64,000 bases of DNA from Apostichopus parvimensis (GCA_000934455.1 KN887629.1:17183-81182); one strand, 5' to 3'. Shown: positions 31,380-45,500, counted from the first letter of the stretch. Notes: generated from the sequence alone by a model not told the origin. Numbers and translations are program-made.

Positions 31380-32850
31380 ACGAATATAACTCCTGTTCGA
31401 AATGGAATGATCCATGGAGTATCTTATGCATATTGAGGAAATGGGTTTGTATAAGCCATATTTTTCATTGGGCGTCGTCACTGTGTGTGAATATTTTAGA
31501 AATAAAAGGTAAAGGGTATGCTTGGTTTTAGTTTACACTATATGACGATTACAGACATGTCGAGTGAGGATTGTATGTCTAGACACGAGCTACTCAAACC
31601 CCAAACCCATTTGTTTTCCGGCAACAGCAAAATCTGCTTTGTTAAATCATTCATATTATGAGTTTGCTATTTTCACAAAGGTTCAATTTAATTGAGAAGA
31701 AAACAGTTGTGGAAATATGAATGTGTACAAAATGAATGCACTTTACTATTATACCGCTGCATGACAACATAAGAGCGTTATGAAAAAGTGTCTGCACTAT
31801 TTTCCATTGCATGAGATTTGTCTAACTGCATCAAATATCAACAAATAAATTGATTTGCATAAATGAAGTTGTTATATTACAAGTCTAACTAAGTATTTGA
31901 AACTATAAAACCGTCTAGACAGTAGAGCATGTTCATGAACGTTGCTCACCTATCATACTTTGATCACGACTTACCCAAACAACTTCTTATTTGTTGTATT
32001 ACAAACGATAGGAACATCGAATACTAAAATAGAATAAATGATATACTACATGCATATGAGGAGATTAGTAACACTTGAACTTTGATTTCAAACTAAAAAC
32101 TGAAAACTAATTAAATATCGTATATAAAAAATCGTTGCGGTAAACACAGTAAGGTTGTAAATATCATGGATACATCTTGTTCGTTTCAATTTATCACATA
32201 CTCAACAGCAGATCGTCTTTCATTAAATTATTACACTTGTGCAACTTTTATTATGCTGTTTATGCTTTTGCATACAATGGTTAACAACAGGTAGAGCTAA
32301 CATGACTCATTAACAAAGTACATTTAATCTAGTAATAATTCTTCGTTCATAAAGTTTGCTTAAAGTGAGTATGGCGACATATAACAATCGATAACGAATG
32401 ACTGAAGGTTATTCACAAAGAGCCAACAGTGTGTATTGCAACAAATATTTTTTCAATTGATGATCAAAATTAAATTAGCATACATTAACACAATACATTA
32501 AGGAGAAGTTAAGAAATAACCTTGTCGCCTCCAACTGGCAACTCAGATAATAGATAATGTGCTGATCGCTGTTTTTGCTCCCACCATACTGTCATTCAAA
32601 ATCCAGGGAGGACGGTTTTGCTCTGGATTTCCACGGAAATAATAGTCACTTTGGAATTCATCGAAGTTCGTTATATCATCTATAACCGTTTATTACCTTA
32701 TTTTTCAAAATGAAATATTTCACGACATACTATAATATTTAAAAACGTAAATATCTGAGTCTATGAAAATGGAGATGATTAAAGAATTAAAGTTACTGTA
32801 CAATTATTAAAGTATAATATTCAGGTACATTTTGATGATGCTTATTAATA
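31380..32850 (+). repeat. Duplicated block C2
   Basis: Partner of C1, beginning at gaatgatccatgg and collinear through tgcttttgcatacaatgg (32268), gagtatggcgacat (32367) and aactggcaactc (32536). Non-coding. Confidence 0.8.
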
Positions 32851-33128
32851 TCTGCTTATCATGATGATCATATTGTGGAGTGAGTACAGAACAAATTACA
32901 CAATTCTGCACGCAATAATCATCTTCGTATTTGCAGAATCTGAATACTAAAAATAGTTACATAGAGGAAATGATAAATCGTTGCGATGCAGATCCTGACG
33001 GCATCATCCACTACCGTATCCAGTTCATCGATCTATATGATCTAAATTTGTACCAGTGTAGAATTCCCTTCTTCGCAAGCAAAGTTGGGTTCATTTGCTA
33101 TTGGTATGATAAAGAAAAATGATTTCAT

Positions 33129-33134
33129 ATTTAT
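33129..33134 (-). promoter_or_regulatory. Possible poly(A) signal of gene 2
   Basis: AATAAA on the minus strand about 420 bp past the gene 2 stop. AT-rich surroundings make chance occurrence likely. Confidence 0.3.
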
Positions 33135-33553
33135 TTAACAAATATTAAGTTTAGGGTAAACATTTAGGCGATATATGATGTCCACCAGAGTTGGGAGTAT
33201 GATCAAGTTTTATGATCGAATTGTATTTGCATAGCAAGTGTATTCTGGCCATCACACATTCCATTGTATGCCTGTTTCCCTCGATTAACTTTTTAAATCA
33301 ATGTTTTGGTCTTAAACATTGTACTACTAATAAATATTTACAACTTTTTCAATTGAAATTTTGTACGTCCGTCATTGTCAGCGCATTATTATTAAGATGC
33401 TACTTTAACATGTATATGACTTGTTGCTGTTAGAATTGATGATTACAAGCTGATGGTTATAGTTATAATGCTCTTTATCTCGATGCTTTATAATATACTG
33501 AACAAAAGTAAGAAAGCGAAGAAGACGCAAGTAGACTTACTTAATTTAAAGAT

Positions 33554-33580
33554 CTACTTGTCACCTTTATCCGAGTGAAA
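33554..33580 (-). CDS. Gene 2 last coding exon
   Basis: 27 bp encoding FHSDKGDK and a TAG stop, behind acceptor ccctccag. A decayed copy of this exon and its flanks is found at 60.9 kb, which supports it being real. Confidence 0.7.
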   Translation of the reverse strand, partial: FHSDKGDK

Positions 33581-36500
33581 CTGGAGGGAAAAAAAGAAAT
33601 ATTTCCAAGAATTATTATAATTACATTTAGATATTTCTTACAATATAAAGAACCATCGTTTATCATATTATCTTAGTAAATGTGACTTTTGAACAATCTG
33701 TGAAAAATGCATAGTAGTTTTACTATTGTAAATGGACCCAATTAATGTGGCTCTCTACATTGTGTAAAAATATCAAATCGCTTGGCTATATTGGACAAAT
33801 GAAGCAAGTTTATATTAACAAATAGATCAAGGATTTTCTTGAAATTATAGCCTTTCCTGATTGCAAATTTGAACTGATTAAAGGAAATCTCTCTCTCAAA
33901 ATTCGTCAGTGCAATATTAAACCATGTTTATAACATTTCACTCACTAACCTTCAGTTTCTTATGAAGTTTCTTCTGTAAGAGAGTAACACAAAAACAAGT
34001 TAGTAATTATTTTCGGTCATGTTATAATTACTTTCATTCATTTGTAGTGAGTCCCTTTTCTTCAGCTGAATTTGGCAGGCAACTCAACCAAGGATCACTG
34101 TTCATTATAAGTTATTGGGCAATAGAGACTATGCGACCTGGGATTCTTAATTGCAAACTTTGGAATGACAAAAATAGATGACACGCAAAAAGTGTGAGTA
34201 CTTACGTCTACGACATCTTTAATATTCGCCATATCTTTCTTGGTTATCTGACGGTCAATAAAACGAAATATGCAGTATGATGTTTGCTTGATATCACAAA
34301 ACGTTCTTACAATTACATACCACATGCATACATGAATGTATATTGGCAATGATTCCGGGGTCAAACAAATGTCATCTGTCCAAACAAATGTCATCTGTCA
34401 AAATGAATATAGTATTTTGTTCCACCTTACCTTAAATTTGTCAATTATAAATTGAATGATGTTCAACGCTGTCGATTCGTCTATCTAAAGTGCGCAATAA
34501 GAAAGATGAAGAGTAAGTTACATTCTTCTCTGTAAAGCTGTCTTAATTCCGTGCTTACTTCTGTCGTTGGTTTACCGCAAGCTCCAAAGCGTCAAACAAT
34601 CGAGATAAAAACAATCAATGTTGCGAATATAGTTTTGTTTTGTTTCATCAAGTTCAAAGAAAGTGAAAGGATCAGCAAAGGTATTCATACCAAACTCAAG
34701 TAGGAGTGTACCTCCAACTGTGTATGAAATTGTGCGTCTAGCCCGAAATTTTTATCCGACAATGTCGATTTTGTATCTGACTTAAAAATCAAAACTTTGG
34801 CTGTTCTCAAATGTTTTTGATAAAAAATACTTGTATTGAATTTTCGACAACAGCATCAGTCTGACAGTTCAAATGAAATATATAGCAAAAGTGCGATTTA
34901 AACTGTGAAGGGATCCTAATTGCTCTATGTGTGATATATTATAGCTTTCACAATATTGTTAAACAATCGACTATAACCACGGTTAATATCTCTTTGAAGA
35001 AAATAGATGATTGTGTACAATGACTTATAGCTTCATGATACATTTCGTTCACTAATTTGATCACATTCCAACATGAAGAGGTTTATCTTACCAAACCTTC
35101 ATTTAGCAGAGACATTGTAAACGTCAAGAAGGATTCTTTATCCAGCTGCCAAATACAAGGTAGAAATATATAAAAATTTAAATGCACAATGGATGACTTT
35201 CTTAGTTTATCAGTTAAGCAAACTGAACTCCACAGTGTTCATTGGTCATTATTATTTGTTCATTATTTTTTTTATAGCAAAACCGGGGTTTAAACTGAGC
35301 AACGAAAACAATGCAAAAGAAAAACAGCTTAGTTTATTATCCTTGTATGACATCACACATTGTGTCATTATAGACTGAATTGTTTTTAAAGTTTCTATCT
35401 CGTCTTACAATCTAGATATGGCATAATATGTTTCTTTTGATTGCTTTTAAGGTCATATAATGACCTTATCGTAACTGTCAATGTATGATATTTCCTAAAT
35501 ATGCAGGAAACTTTTAGCAATGTTGTTAAGCATGCACCTTAAACCACGGTCAATATCTCTTGAAAGAAAATATATGATTGTTACCATGGCCTGTATCTTT
35601 ATGATAAGTTTCGTTCATTGAACCGATCAGTTTAAGACAAGACAAGAAATATCTTACCATGTCTTCTTTCAGCAAAGACATTGTGAAAATAAAGAAGGAT
35701 TCTTTATCCACCTGCCAAATTCAATGAATAACACATTAATATTTCAATGCACCATTTATAAATTTTTTAGTTTATCAATAAAGCATATTTAGTTGATCAT
35801 TGTTGGGTTTCTTTAGATAAAGAAGACAGTGTTTTCAACTATGAATTGAGCCCGTGTAAGGAAAACAATGCAAAAAAAGAATAAAAAATAAAAATAGTTT
35901 AAGTATATTTTCCATGTATGACATCACATCTTTTGTCGCAATGTATTGCATCTCGGGATACAATCTAGATGTAGATCCATATTTTTATTTTGCTTGTTAA
36001 GGACTTATGAGGACCCTATTGTTGCATTATTAGCCTTCATTACATCTTTGATGATTTTTTCGCGATACGAAATCTGTCAGGATAAGATTTTAACTTAAAG
36101 ATGCTGAAAAATTTCGATAACGTTGTTAAGCATGCGACTATAACCAAGGTCAATATCCCTTTGAAGAAAATATATGATTGTTTACCTGACTTTTAGCTTT
36201 ATGATACGTTTCGTTCATTGACCTGATAAGTTTAAGACATGACGAGATATATCTTACCAAGTTATCTTTTAGCAATGACATTGTGAACTTGCAGAATGTT
36301 TCTTCCTCCACCTGCCAAATACAATGTACAATAATCTAGACAATACAATGCACAATTTCTTAGTTTAACGGTTAAGGAAGCTAAACCTCACATCGTTAAT
36401 TTATTATTGATACCTATTCTTCATTGAAAAAAGTGCTTTCTATTTTGAATTGAGTCCGTGCAGGGTAAACAAATCTTGCGAGGTCGATCAGGGGTAAACT

Positions 36501-39500
36501 CTTTTTATTTGAAACAATGAAGACAAAACGTAAACAGTCTAGTGTGTTGTCGTAAATGACATCACACCTTGTGTGGCAATGGACTGAATTGCTTTTCATA
36601 TTTCCATCTCGGAACACAATCTAAATGTGGACTTACCAATTGTTTGTTTGTTTTCTAGATGATATGTCAAATTATTGTTTCAATGTTAGCCTTCCTTACA
36701 TCTTTGAATTTTTTCGCGATTCCAAAATCTGTCATGCCTTTATAAAGGTGCAGAAAACTGTTAGCATTGTTGTTAAACATGCGACTTTTACCACGGTCAA
36801 TATCTCTTTGAAGAAAATATATTATTGTTACCATGACATACAGCTTACGATACGTTTGTTCATTGACCTGATCAGTTTAAGACACGACAAGATGTATCTT
36901 ACCAAACCTTCTTTAAGAAAGGACATCGTGAACGTCAAGATGGATTCTTTATCCACCTGCCAAAAAATGTACAACATCTTAATAACGTAACTTATTAATT
37001 TTGCCACTCTGTTTGTATTTTATTGATAGGCCTATGTATTCGTTAATCGCTATTAGCGCATTCAGTTAACAACTTCGAAAAATCGTCTAACGGGTATCGG
37101 TGAAGTATAAAATGTCAGTATCAAAATAAATATTTAAAGATATAATTTCAAGTAGCATTTTGATAATAATTATGTACAATTAACTGTTTTGATTTTTGCT
37201 AACACTCATTAATTTATTCTTGAAAATCACTCACAAAATCTTCTCTTCTCCAATTCTTGATTTCTTCCAAGACGTTCTGTGTATTTTTCTGTATCGAAAT
37301 GTAGAAATGTGTTTTATTTAAACCAAACTTCGTAATCAATGCATGTGACAAATATCCTCTTCGGAGTGTTCTATTAAGATTAGGAAAAAATCGTTTATGT
37401 TGAATGCTCTGGATTTCGCCAACGATCCGGGAAATTTTCAGCAGCAAGACTAGTACCTTACCATGTCTCCTTCCAATTGAGATACTGTGAACTTAATGAA
37501 GGCTTCTTTATTTACATGGAAGATAAAATTTACAACATGTTGAACCTTTAATTGGGCAATTTATTTCGTAGTTTATTTTNNNNNNNNNNNNNNNNNNNNN
37601 NNNNNNNNNNNNNNNNNNNNNNNNNNNNNNNNNNNNNNNNNNNNNNNNNNNNNNNNNNNNNNNNNNNNNNNNNNNNNNNNNNNNNNNNNNNNNNNNNNNN
37701 NNNNNNNNNNNNNNNNNNNNNNNNNNNNNNNNNNNNNNNNNNNNNNNNNNNNNNNNNNNNNNNNNNNNNNNNNNNNNNNNNNNNNNNNNNNNNNNNNNNN
37801 NNNNNNNNNNNNNNNNNNNNNNNNNNNNNNNNNNNNNNNNNNNNNNNNNNNNNNNNNNNNNNNNNNNNNNNNNNNNNNNNNNNNNNNNNNNNNNNNNNNN
37901 NNNNNNNNNNNNNNNNNNNNNNNNNNNNNNNNNNNNNNNNNNNNNNNNNNNNNNNNNNNNNNNNNNNNNNNNNNNNNNNAACATTTCGGGGACTCTCGCC
38001 AACAAAAAAACATTATGAATTGAAAGAATACTCACGGAAGCTTCTTTTCCCCAGGCCTTGACTATCGGTATCAACTCCTGTACATTTACCTGTGTAGGAA
38101 TGTCGAAGATATATGAATAAGACAATACTTTTCAATTAAAATGCGGGAAATGCATTATACAAAGTTATGACAAATTGTATTAAATATTAAAAGTCATAAA
38201 TAATCTCTTATCCAACGTTTGAAGAGAATCACATCATGGTGTCATTTAATTACCTCCTCGTATTCTAGCACAACCGACAACAGCTTTTCGAATACCTGAT
38301 CTGTTATCTGCAAAAAATGGAATTTATAAAATAAGTTACTGCATGGGATGCACGATCATCGTATGTTGAATAACACAGACATGCGATAGAAAGGAAAACG
38401 GTTGAAAGATGAATAGATACAGACTTGATAACGTCTAATGGACCTAGTACATAATGCATTTAGTACTTGTTGAATTCATTAATGACATGGCATCTATTTG
38501 GAAGACAAAACAAGTTCCTCGTCCACATTTAAGTCTTTTCTTACGAAGTTAGTACAGGAATTATTGTATGAAGCTACATGTTTTTTTTTCCATAAAATTA
38601 ATCAAACTCGATTGCCTGTATCTTGTCTGTATAAAACGAAATTTGGATTGAAAATCATTGCTTCTCTTGCTATTTCCGTTGTCAAGATATTCACCTTTAT
38701 AATATGCTTTCTCATTGAGTTTTGTGTTGTACATGAGCTGCTGTGGAAATGGTTTGTGCATCATACTATATAGTCTAGTCATATTAACTGATCAACCCCA
38801 GCTTGCTAAAGGGTCATTTCTCAATAATTACCGCTTTTATAGAAATACAACCTGGACTAATGGAAGCGATTTTAACGAGTAACAAAACATATCAAAATTA
38901 ACTATGTGCCTAAAGTCATCCTTTGACTATTGTCTAATACATCTTCTGTCAAACAATTTGATCGTTACAAAAGATTAAAACGATTATCTTCGTATTTTCT
39001 GTACAGAGATGAGTTCTACGCAAATAACAGTGTAGTGAATAATTCAAAATTTCATACTTGACATTCATCTTTGATTGTCTTGACTTCTGCGAGATAATCT
39101 TCAAGTTTGACCTGTTTAAAAAGAGCGGTTTTACTTTATTTGATTCCACGAGCATGTTATAGTACATTTGCCACAATAGATCAAGTTATATATAAATATT
39201 GAAACGGGCTGGAATGTAAGATTATAATTAATTGTTGGGTAAGTTATAAATAACTTTTATTAGTTATCGTTTAACATTCCAAGAAACCGTTCCAGCAGGG
39301 GAGAGGCTTTGAAAAGTTGGAGACGATTAACTTTTCGAATGGATGACTTATATTTCCAAGCTGTAACATTTGTCACAAAATGTGGAAGGAATTCTAACCT
39401 TTCTCTGCCGTAGGAAATTTGACATCAAACTTCGAAAATTAGCTTCATCTATCTGTTATATGAAACAAAACTAATATCAAGTATGAGTTATTGTAAAACC

Positions 39501-42500
39501 GGGTGACTGTGTGACCTATTAGCAGATCTCATTAACCGTCTTTTATTTTTACTAATTTGTGATTCTAAATGGAAGTGTTCACCTTACTTTAATCCATGTT
39601 TGATTCAGTAAGGTGAACACATTTTGTTCTTAGAAACGCGATGATTCATTTTGTCAATCAACACAGACTTACAAAAACGTGTCTTCTTGTTTGCTTTCTG
39701 AAACGTCCGCTTTTATTACATAAATAAACATTCGAAGCACTAATAAAGCTAACAAGCAGTAATATTGACTGTAACTTGATCTTGCAGTCACGTGGTACAG
39801 GACCTCAAAGAGTATGTTATATATCTAGTTATCTGAAACCCGCTTACCTTTGGCATTAATGGTATGGTTAATCTGCATGTACTACAGTTTGAAGTAACTC
39901 TGCATCGACATATGAAGTAACTGCATTGCATAATGGTCCAAAGCTATTAAGTCTACTACCTGAGATCAATCCACTACATGTGATATAGGTACGTAAAAAT
40001 ATGAAAGTATGAACTCGTCACAGTACATCAGTAATGATAACATGCCAGCAAATTTATACATTAAAAGTTATTAGACTAGCATTTATTATTACAAGTATTA
40101 ATGTGTCATGCCACGTTACGCAAAGAAGAATGGACAGTGGCTGTAACCCACGGTTAAATTCGTGCCCGATAGTTTCCATTTCTTAACGATTTTCAGCAAA
40201 AGACGGCATTACTTCAATGGTTGATTTTCAATAACGAGTAAGTGTATCTTCCATTTATAAATTGAAAAAAAAACGATCCTTTTTCCTTATATGAAAAACT
40301 AATAGCTTGTATTTAATAAAGGAAACCTGTGTCATTGGAAGTAGAAAAGGGACATTGACCCCTAAGCCCCGTATTAAATGGCTAGAACCCTTTCACTGCA
40401 TCATTTAATCTATTCTTAACATGACTAAGTATCGAATTTACCTTAAACCAAACATGCGTTAACACATTCACATATTGCGTTCACTGTTTAAACAAATGAG
40501 GGCTGGAAGTAGAAAAGGGACATTGACCCCTAAGCCCCGTATTAAATGGCTAGAACCCTTTCACTGCATCATTTAATCTATTCTTAACATGACTAAGTAT
40601 CGAATTTACCTTAAACCAAACATGCGTTAACACATTCACATATTGCGTTCACTGTTTAAACAAATGAGGGCTGGATAAAACTTACAGTCTTCTTTTCCAG
40701 AAAAATATGTAAAGCGCTAAAGTATTCTTTAACATCAACCTGTTGAAAATATAAAGTAAAATTATTCATGAAATATACAGTTAATCGGCCAACATAATTT
40801 GATCAATTATCTGTCGGCCAAATATATCCATAGATCTACATATAAATTGCGGTAAAGAATAACGTTACCTGCTCATGCTTCAGAACCTGCTGCAGTAAAT
40901 CGACTAAAGCATCTTGTGGCATCTGCAAAGGGATTGATACCGATGGTATTGATAATGTTGTTATTGGATACGAACAATATGTGGTGCATCACAATATAAT
41001 ACAAGTATGTTACCACTGTGATAATTCCAACGACTAGACGGTTTTAATATTGACTGTCGATAAATCATGGTTCACAAATACTTTGAATAAAATCACTGAA
41101 TATATTCTCAGGTGTGTGAAGATTCTATCATATGTTTCTAGTAAAATCTGTTGCTTGTCTGTAAAGCCGTGATTTGCGGTTTTTGAACATAGAGATCAAC
41201 CAACTTAGATTCAATCTCATTTTCAGTATCTCTCGATTCCACCTGTCACTACGAACTGTTACAAAAGATGATTTATCAATAATAAAAAGATTGATTATTT
41301 CTGGAAACTTAAGCAACACTTTTATGTGCCGTATGCAACTGTGAAGAAGAACGATAACTTTTGCTGTATACATTTAAAAACGATAGATGACTCACCTTGA
41401 TTCCCCTCTTTACACCTTCGTCATATGCCTTAACGAATTCATCAAGTTTGAACTGTGAAGAAGTGACATAGTAAAGTTAGCAACGTTTACCAATTACCAC
41501 AGGTGTCGGTGCGAGCCGAACAGAACAATTACCGTGTTGCTGATAATCTTGCTTGTCGAGTACTGCTTATAGATTTCTGGTATTTCAGTGTGGTCCAACG
41601 CAATTTTCAATACAAATAAATAATAGTCACCGTAATAACATTGTAATGTTAAAGTTCTTCATTTAACTTACCTAGAAGGTGAGTTTAGCTGAATCGATCT
41701 CAGCGAGAAGTTTGATATGTGTATAATTTGTTACTAGTTATATTCATTATTCTACATTTCATTAACGGCCGTTCAGGTAAGGTAAACTTTTAACCTGTAC
41801 AATGTTGTCAATTACAAATTTGAAATGTAAATGATAGTGCTATGGCTTACTGCAGTGTATTTCCACCAAAATGATGATGTAAATGTTTTATATGGAATTA
41901 ATAGATGTAATCAAATCACCTGTTTATAGTTTAGTAGACTTGACGAGAAAATTGCATATTGTTCCCTTGTTATCTGTGAAGGTATCGATATTGTAGCATT
42001 GGCAACAATTGAAATCCCCCCGTAACAAAAAGGAAAAGGAAAGAATGAGAAGGTTGAAAATTGATTGTATTAATTTTGTTAAACTATAATTGCATTGTTA
42101 AATAAATCACGTTGAATGTGCTTCTTAGTCGTAAGTCGTGTACATAAGCTTAAAGTAGATACAGAAAAAATAATAAAACACTTTCTTGCTAACATTTAGC
42201 GTGTACTTTAATAAATGTATTCCATTCAAATGCATCTTCTCTAACGACCAAAACAAGAAGATAAAAGATGACACTGCCAAGAGAGAATGAACAAGAAAGA
42301 CTATTGACTTCAAGCTACTTACCACGTTTTGATGCCTGCAATCCTGCATCTCAGTTATAAAGTCACGTATACAAACCTGGGAAGTTAAACAAAGAAATCG
42401 TAAAACGTCATGCACTAATAGTTTGATAGTAAATTGCTTATAGTAATGCCACAATACTGATCAATAAAGTGTTACATCGTATTAAATGATTGTAGCAAGC

Positions 42501-45500
42501 ACATGAGATTAAGAACAATATTTTACCTTTTCATCGTTGAGGGGAGCTGATAGATATTGAACAAAAGCAGATGAAGAGATCTGTGGGTAAAAAGAAAAGA
42601 AATTAAGTTTTGGTTTAACCGGTGTTTCGCTTTGATATAACCTGTGTAACCATCAACTCTTGTTAGAAACAAATATGGGATCATAGCAGGTATGTCAGGC
42701 TATAAATGAAAACATGAAGAATCAACCATAACCAAAATAGTCTCATAGTTTTTCATGGATTATATTTTATGTGACTACCACTACTTGATATGTCGCTAAC
42801 AATAATTATTATATTAAACTGATTAACATGTGCGACCTATAAAGGCAAGATTCACACTCGACGCAAATAATATGGGACGTTTCATGAATTGACACTCATT
42901 ATACTGTTGTTCATGGAACGAGATTTTATTACCAAACTGATAACAATTTTAAAAGGTAAGGAACTGTTTTTTTTTTGTGATTTAACGTACCTGATGTGCC
43001 ACTAGACACGTTTTTAACTCTGCTATGTATCGGTATAGCTCAATCTGCAAAGTTAACAATATATGTGGCAAAAGTTATGTATTTTTCAACTGAAATATCA
43101 AAGAATGAAAACAAAGCTTCTAAAGAGAAAAGAAGAAGGCATTCTATGGAGTTGCTCATATCATCTCCTTCATAACTTTACTCTTGGCATCCCAATTTTG
43201 CTAAACAGTATGCCATGTGTTTGGATAGATTGAGCTTGAATAGAATTCCGGTGTAGGAGGAGTTCGCGACACACTTTTGCGCACACTTTCAGCCAATTTG
43301 CCATTTGACTTCACTTGATTGACCTGTGACTCCGATCCTTAACACCTAAATATGTCCTATTTTAAAATTGTTTCATTCTCTTCATATCGTGTGGTTTAAA
43401 GGATTTTCCCTACATGTTGACAAGCAGAAAATGTCTAAAACCAATTTTAAGTTTCATTGACCTTTGACCTTTTACCTTTGAGTTTTGGCCAACGACGTAA
43501 TACATCACACAGACTCTAGTTTACATTGTCAGGCACTTACCCAAGAAGTTTAATTTGCACACTTGTTTGCTCGCGTGCACACACAGATACTCACATAGTG
43601 GTGTTTTACATTCAGACCGAGGACCCATCGTTTTTTTTTTCATTTTTCAAATCCACTTACCCTATAACCTTAATACTACACCTTAACAATATAACTCTTA
43701 GGAGGAAGTTGTGATTCTTTAGAGGACCTGGAATTCTTTTGTTGAAGTCCTCGGTCAGAATAAAAAATAAACGCACACACTCTTCCTAACAGTTTTGATG
43801 TGGAATGAAGAACAATATCTCACCTGGCTATACATTACATGTAGGGAGATGAGGATTATAAGGTAACAGAAAAAACATACTTTACCTTCTCATTTTGTAG
43901 TAGATCAAAGAGTACGGTAGTTAGTAGCGTTCCAGTGACCTATGAACAACGTTAACAAAAACACAGAGGGTACAGGGAATAAAATAGAAGAGTATGATCT
44001 ATTAAGCAAAATCTCAGAACATTGTAGTGTTGGTAAGAGATAACTTTGGTCTCGTAGAGTACATTCGATTGAATATAAATGAGAATATATGAACATAAAT
44101 TGAATATGAAAGGGGAACTTTAGAATGAATTCGAATGGGAATTTTTATTTTGTTTTATTCAATACTGAATGATGCTCATTATTATGGAATAGGTTCATGA
44201 AGACGGGTTTGTATCTCACCTTTTCCTTCAGGGACCTTTTTTGTAAAATATCCATCAAGGTATCCACATCAAGCTGCAATAAAGATATCGGTAATTGTTC
44301 AGTACAAAAACTATCTCAGTGTTTATAAGTGTATCAGTTGTAAAGACGCACTCCTACTGTCTCACCAACAGCGTGCAATTGAAACTAAATATTGCCTAGA
44401 GATATTTATTTTGATTGAATAACAAGACTCTTACCATCCGACCGTCAACAATGAAAGTGATTGCTGAAGAAATTGCTTTACTTAAGTCCATCTAAAATTA
44501 GAAAAATGGATTTTATTTGCAATTTTTTTAAAAGCGTAACAATAGAGACGTTATGCAAAGCATTACAAATATCAAAAATATATTACTGTATAACAAGTTA
44601 ACATAAATCATAACAGGAAAAATACAAATCAAACAACATTGTACATCGATGAGAAAGACATTGCATCATTGGCATGTTTTTAACTTTGTGGATAATAAAT
44701 AAATCATATAAAATACACAAATTACCTCTTCCAAATCTTTGAGCTCAGAAAGCGCTTCTCCGTTGTACTCCAGATCAAACTAAGCACATTAAAGGAAATT
44801 CAATAACATGTTACTGTATAACAAGTTAACATAAATCATAACCAAAAAAATACAAATCAAACAACATTTTACATCAATGAGAAAGACATTGCATCATTTG
44901 AATAATTTCTAACCATGTGTATGATAATACAAAATACCTCTTCCAAATCATTGAGATTAGAAAGCTCTGCTCCACTGTACTCCAGCTCAGACTAAGCACA
45001 TTCGAAAAAGAAATAAAAAAGAGGAAAGCTGACAAGAAATTGTTCCAGTCACCCATATCCACCAAATGCATCTTTTATACTTTAACATAAATATAAACCT
45101 GAAATGTGCAATAGCAGTCATGTTTACACACCTACGGCTAAATATTTCATTTTTGATGTTTCAACACACGGTATCGTACATTACAATCTATTGCCCTTCT
45201 TCATGTAAGTTTAAGGCGTTTCCATTTGATTGGTAAACACGAATGAATGACAGATACTGAATCTATTCATAATTTACATACATTTAACTTATAAGAAAAT
45301 TTGACATTTCATTACCTCTGTTCAAGAACGAAACGAAAAAGTGCTCATGAGTTTTCAGCTACTTGCGATATGCATAATACAAAAAAAAACACGAAATATG
45401 ATAATTCTTATCATGCAAGGTCTTCTAATGGCTTGTACATGACAGACGTGCAACAGACTTTGTCACAGAGACACAATGAGAGGTACATAAAGAATTAAAA

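Larger units (their letters stand above)
32985..33750 (+). repeat. Duplicated block B1, containing the 3' end of gene 2
   Basis: Collinear with 60376-61150. Shared landmarks are aatttgtacc then gaattcccttcttc (33046-33072), tatttgcata near 33225, and the gene 2 last exon at 33554-33580. The stretch between C2 and the gene 2 stop is therefore 3' flank of gene 2, not a separate gene. Confidence 0.72.
34960..37520 (-). repeat. Tandem array of about 600-bp units, each holding one tail exon
   Basis: Five units share both an exon of the V/L-D-K-E-S-F type and intron sequence, for example the landmark accacggtcaatatctctt at about 34978, 35543, 36141 and 36790. Spacing of exon starts is 566, 600, 645 and 559 bp. 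Units are visibly diverged, mainly in the introns. The left four have intact splice sites; the rightmost has a defective acceptor. Confidence 0.87.
44580..45000 (-). repeat. Two-copy tandem duplication containing a tail exon
   Basis: The segments at about 44580-44790 and 44808-45000 share intron sequence (both contain ctgtataacaagttaacata and gagaaagacattgcatca) and one exon each, offset by 212 bp. Similarity is high over the intron as well, so the event is fairly recent. Confidence 0.88.

Noticed and set aside
32931-33122. Plus-strand frame of 63 residues in block B1
   Set aside because: The matching place in B2 is not open in the same frame, so it is not conserved as protein.
37508-38125. 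Open frames crossing the N gap
   Set aside because: Their length comes from unknown bases read as open codons; only the two exons flanking the gap are supported.
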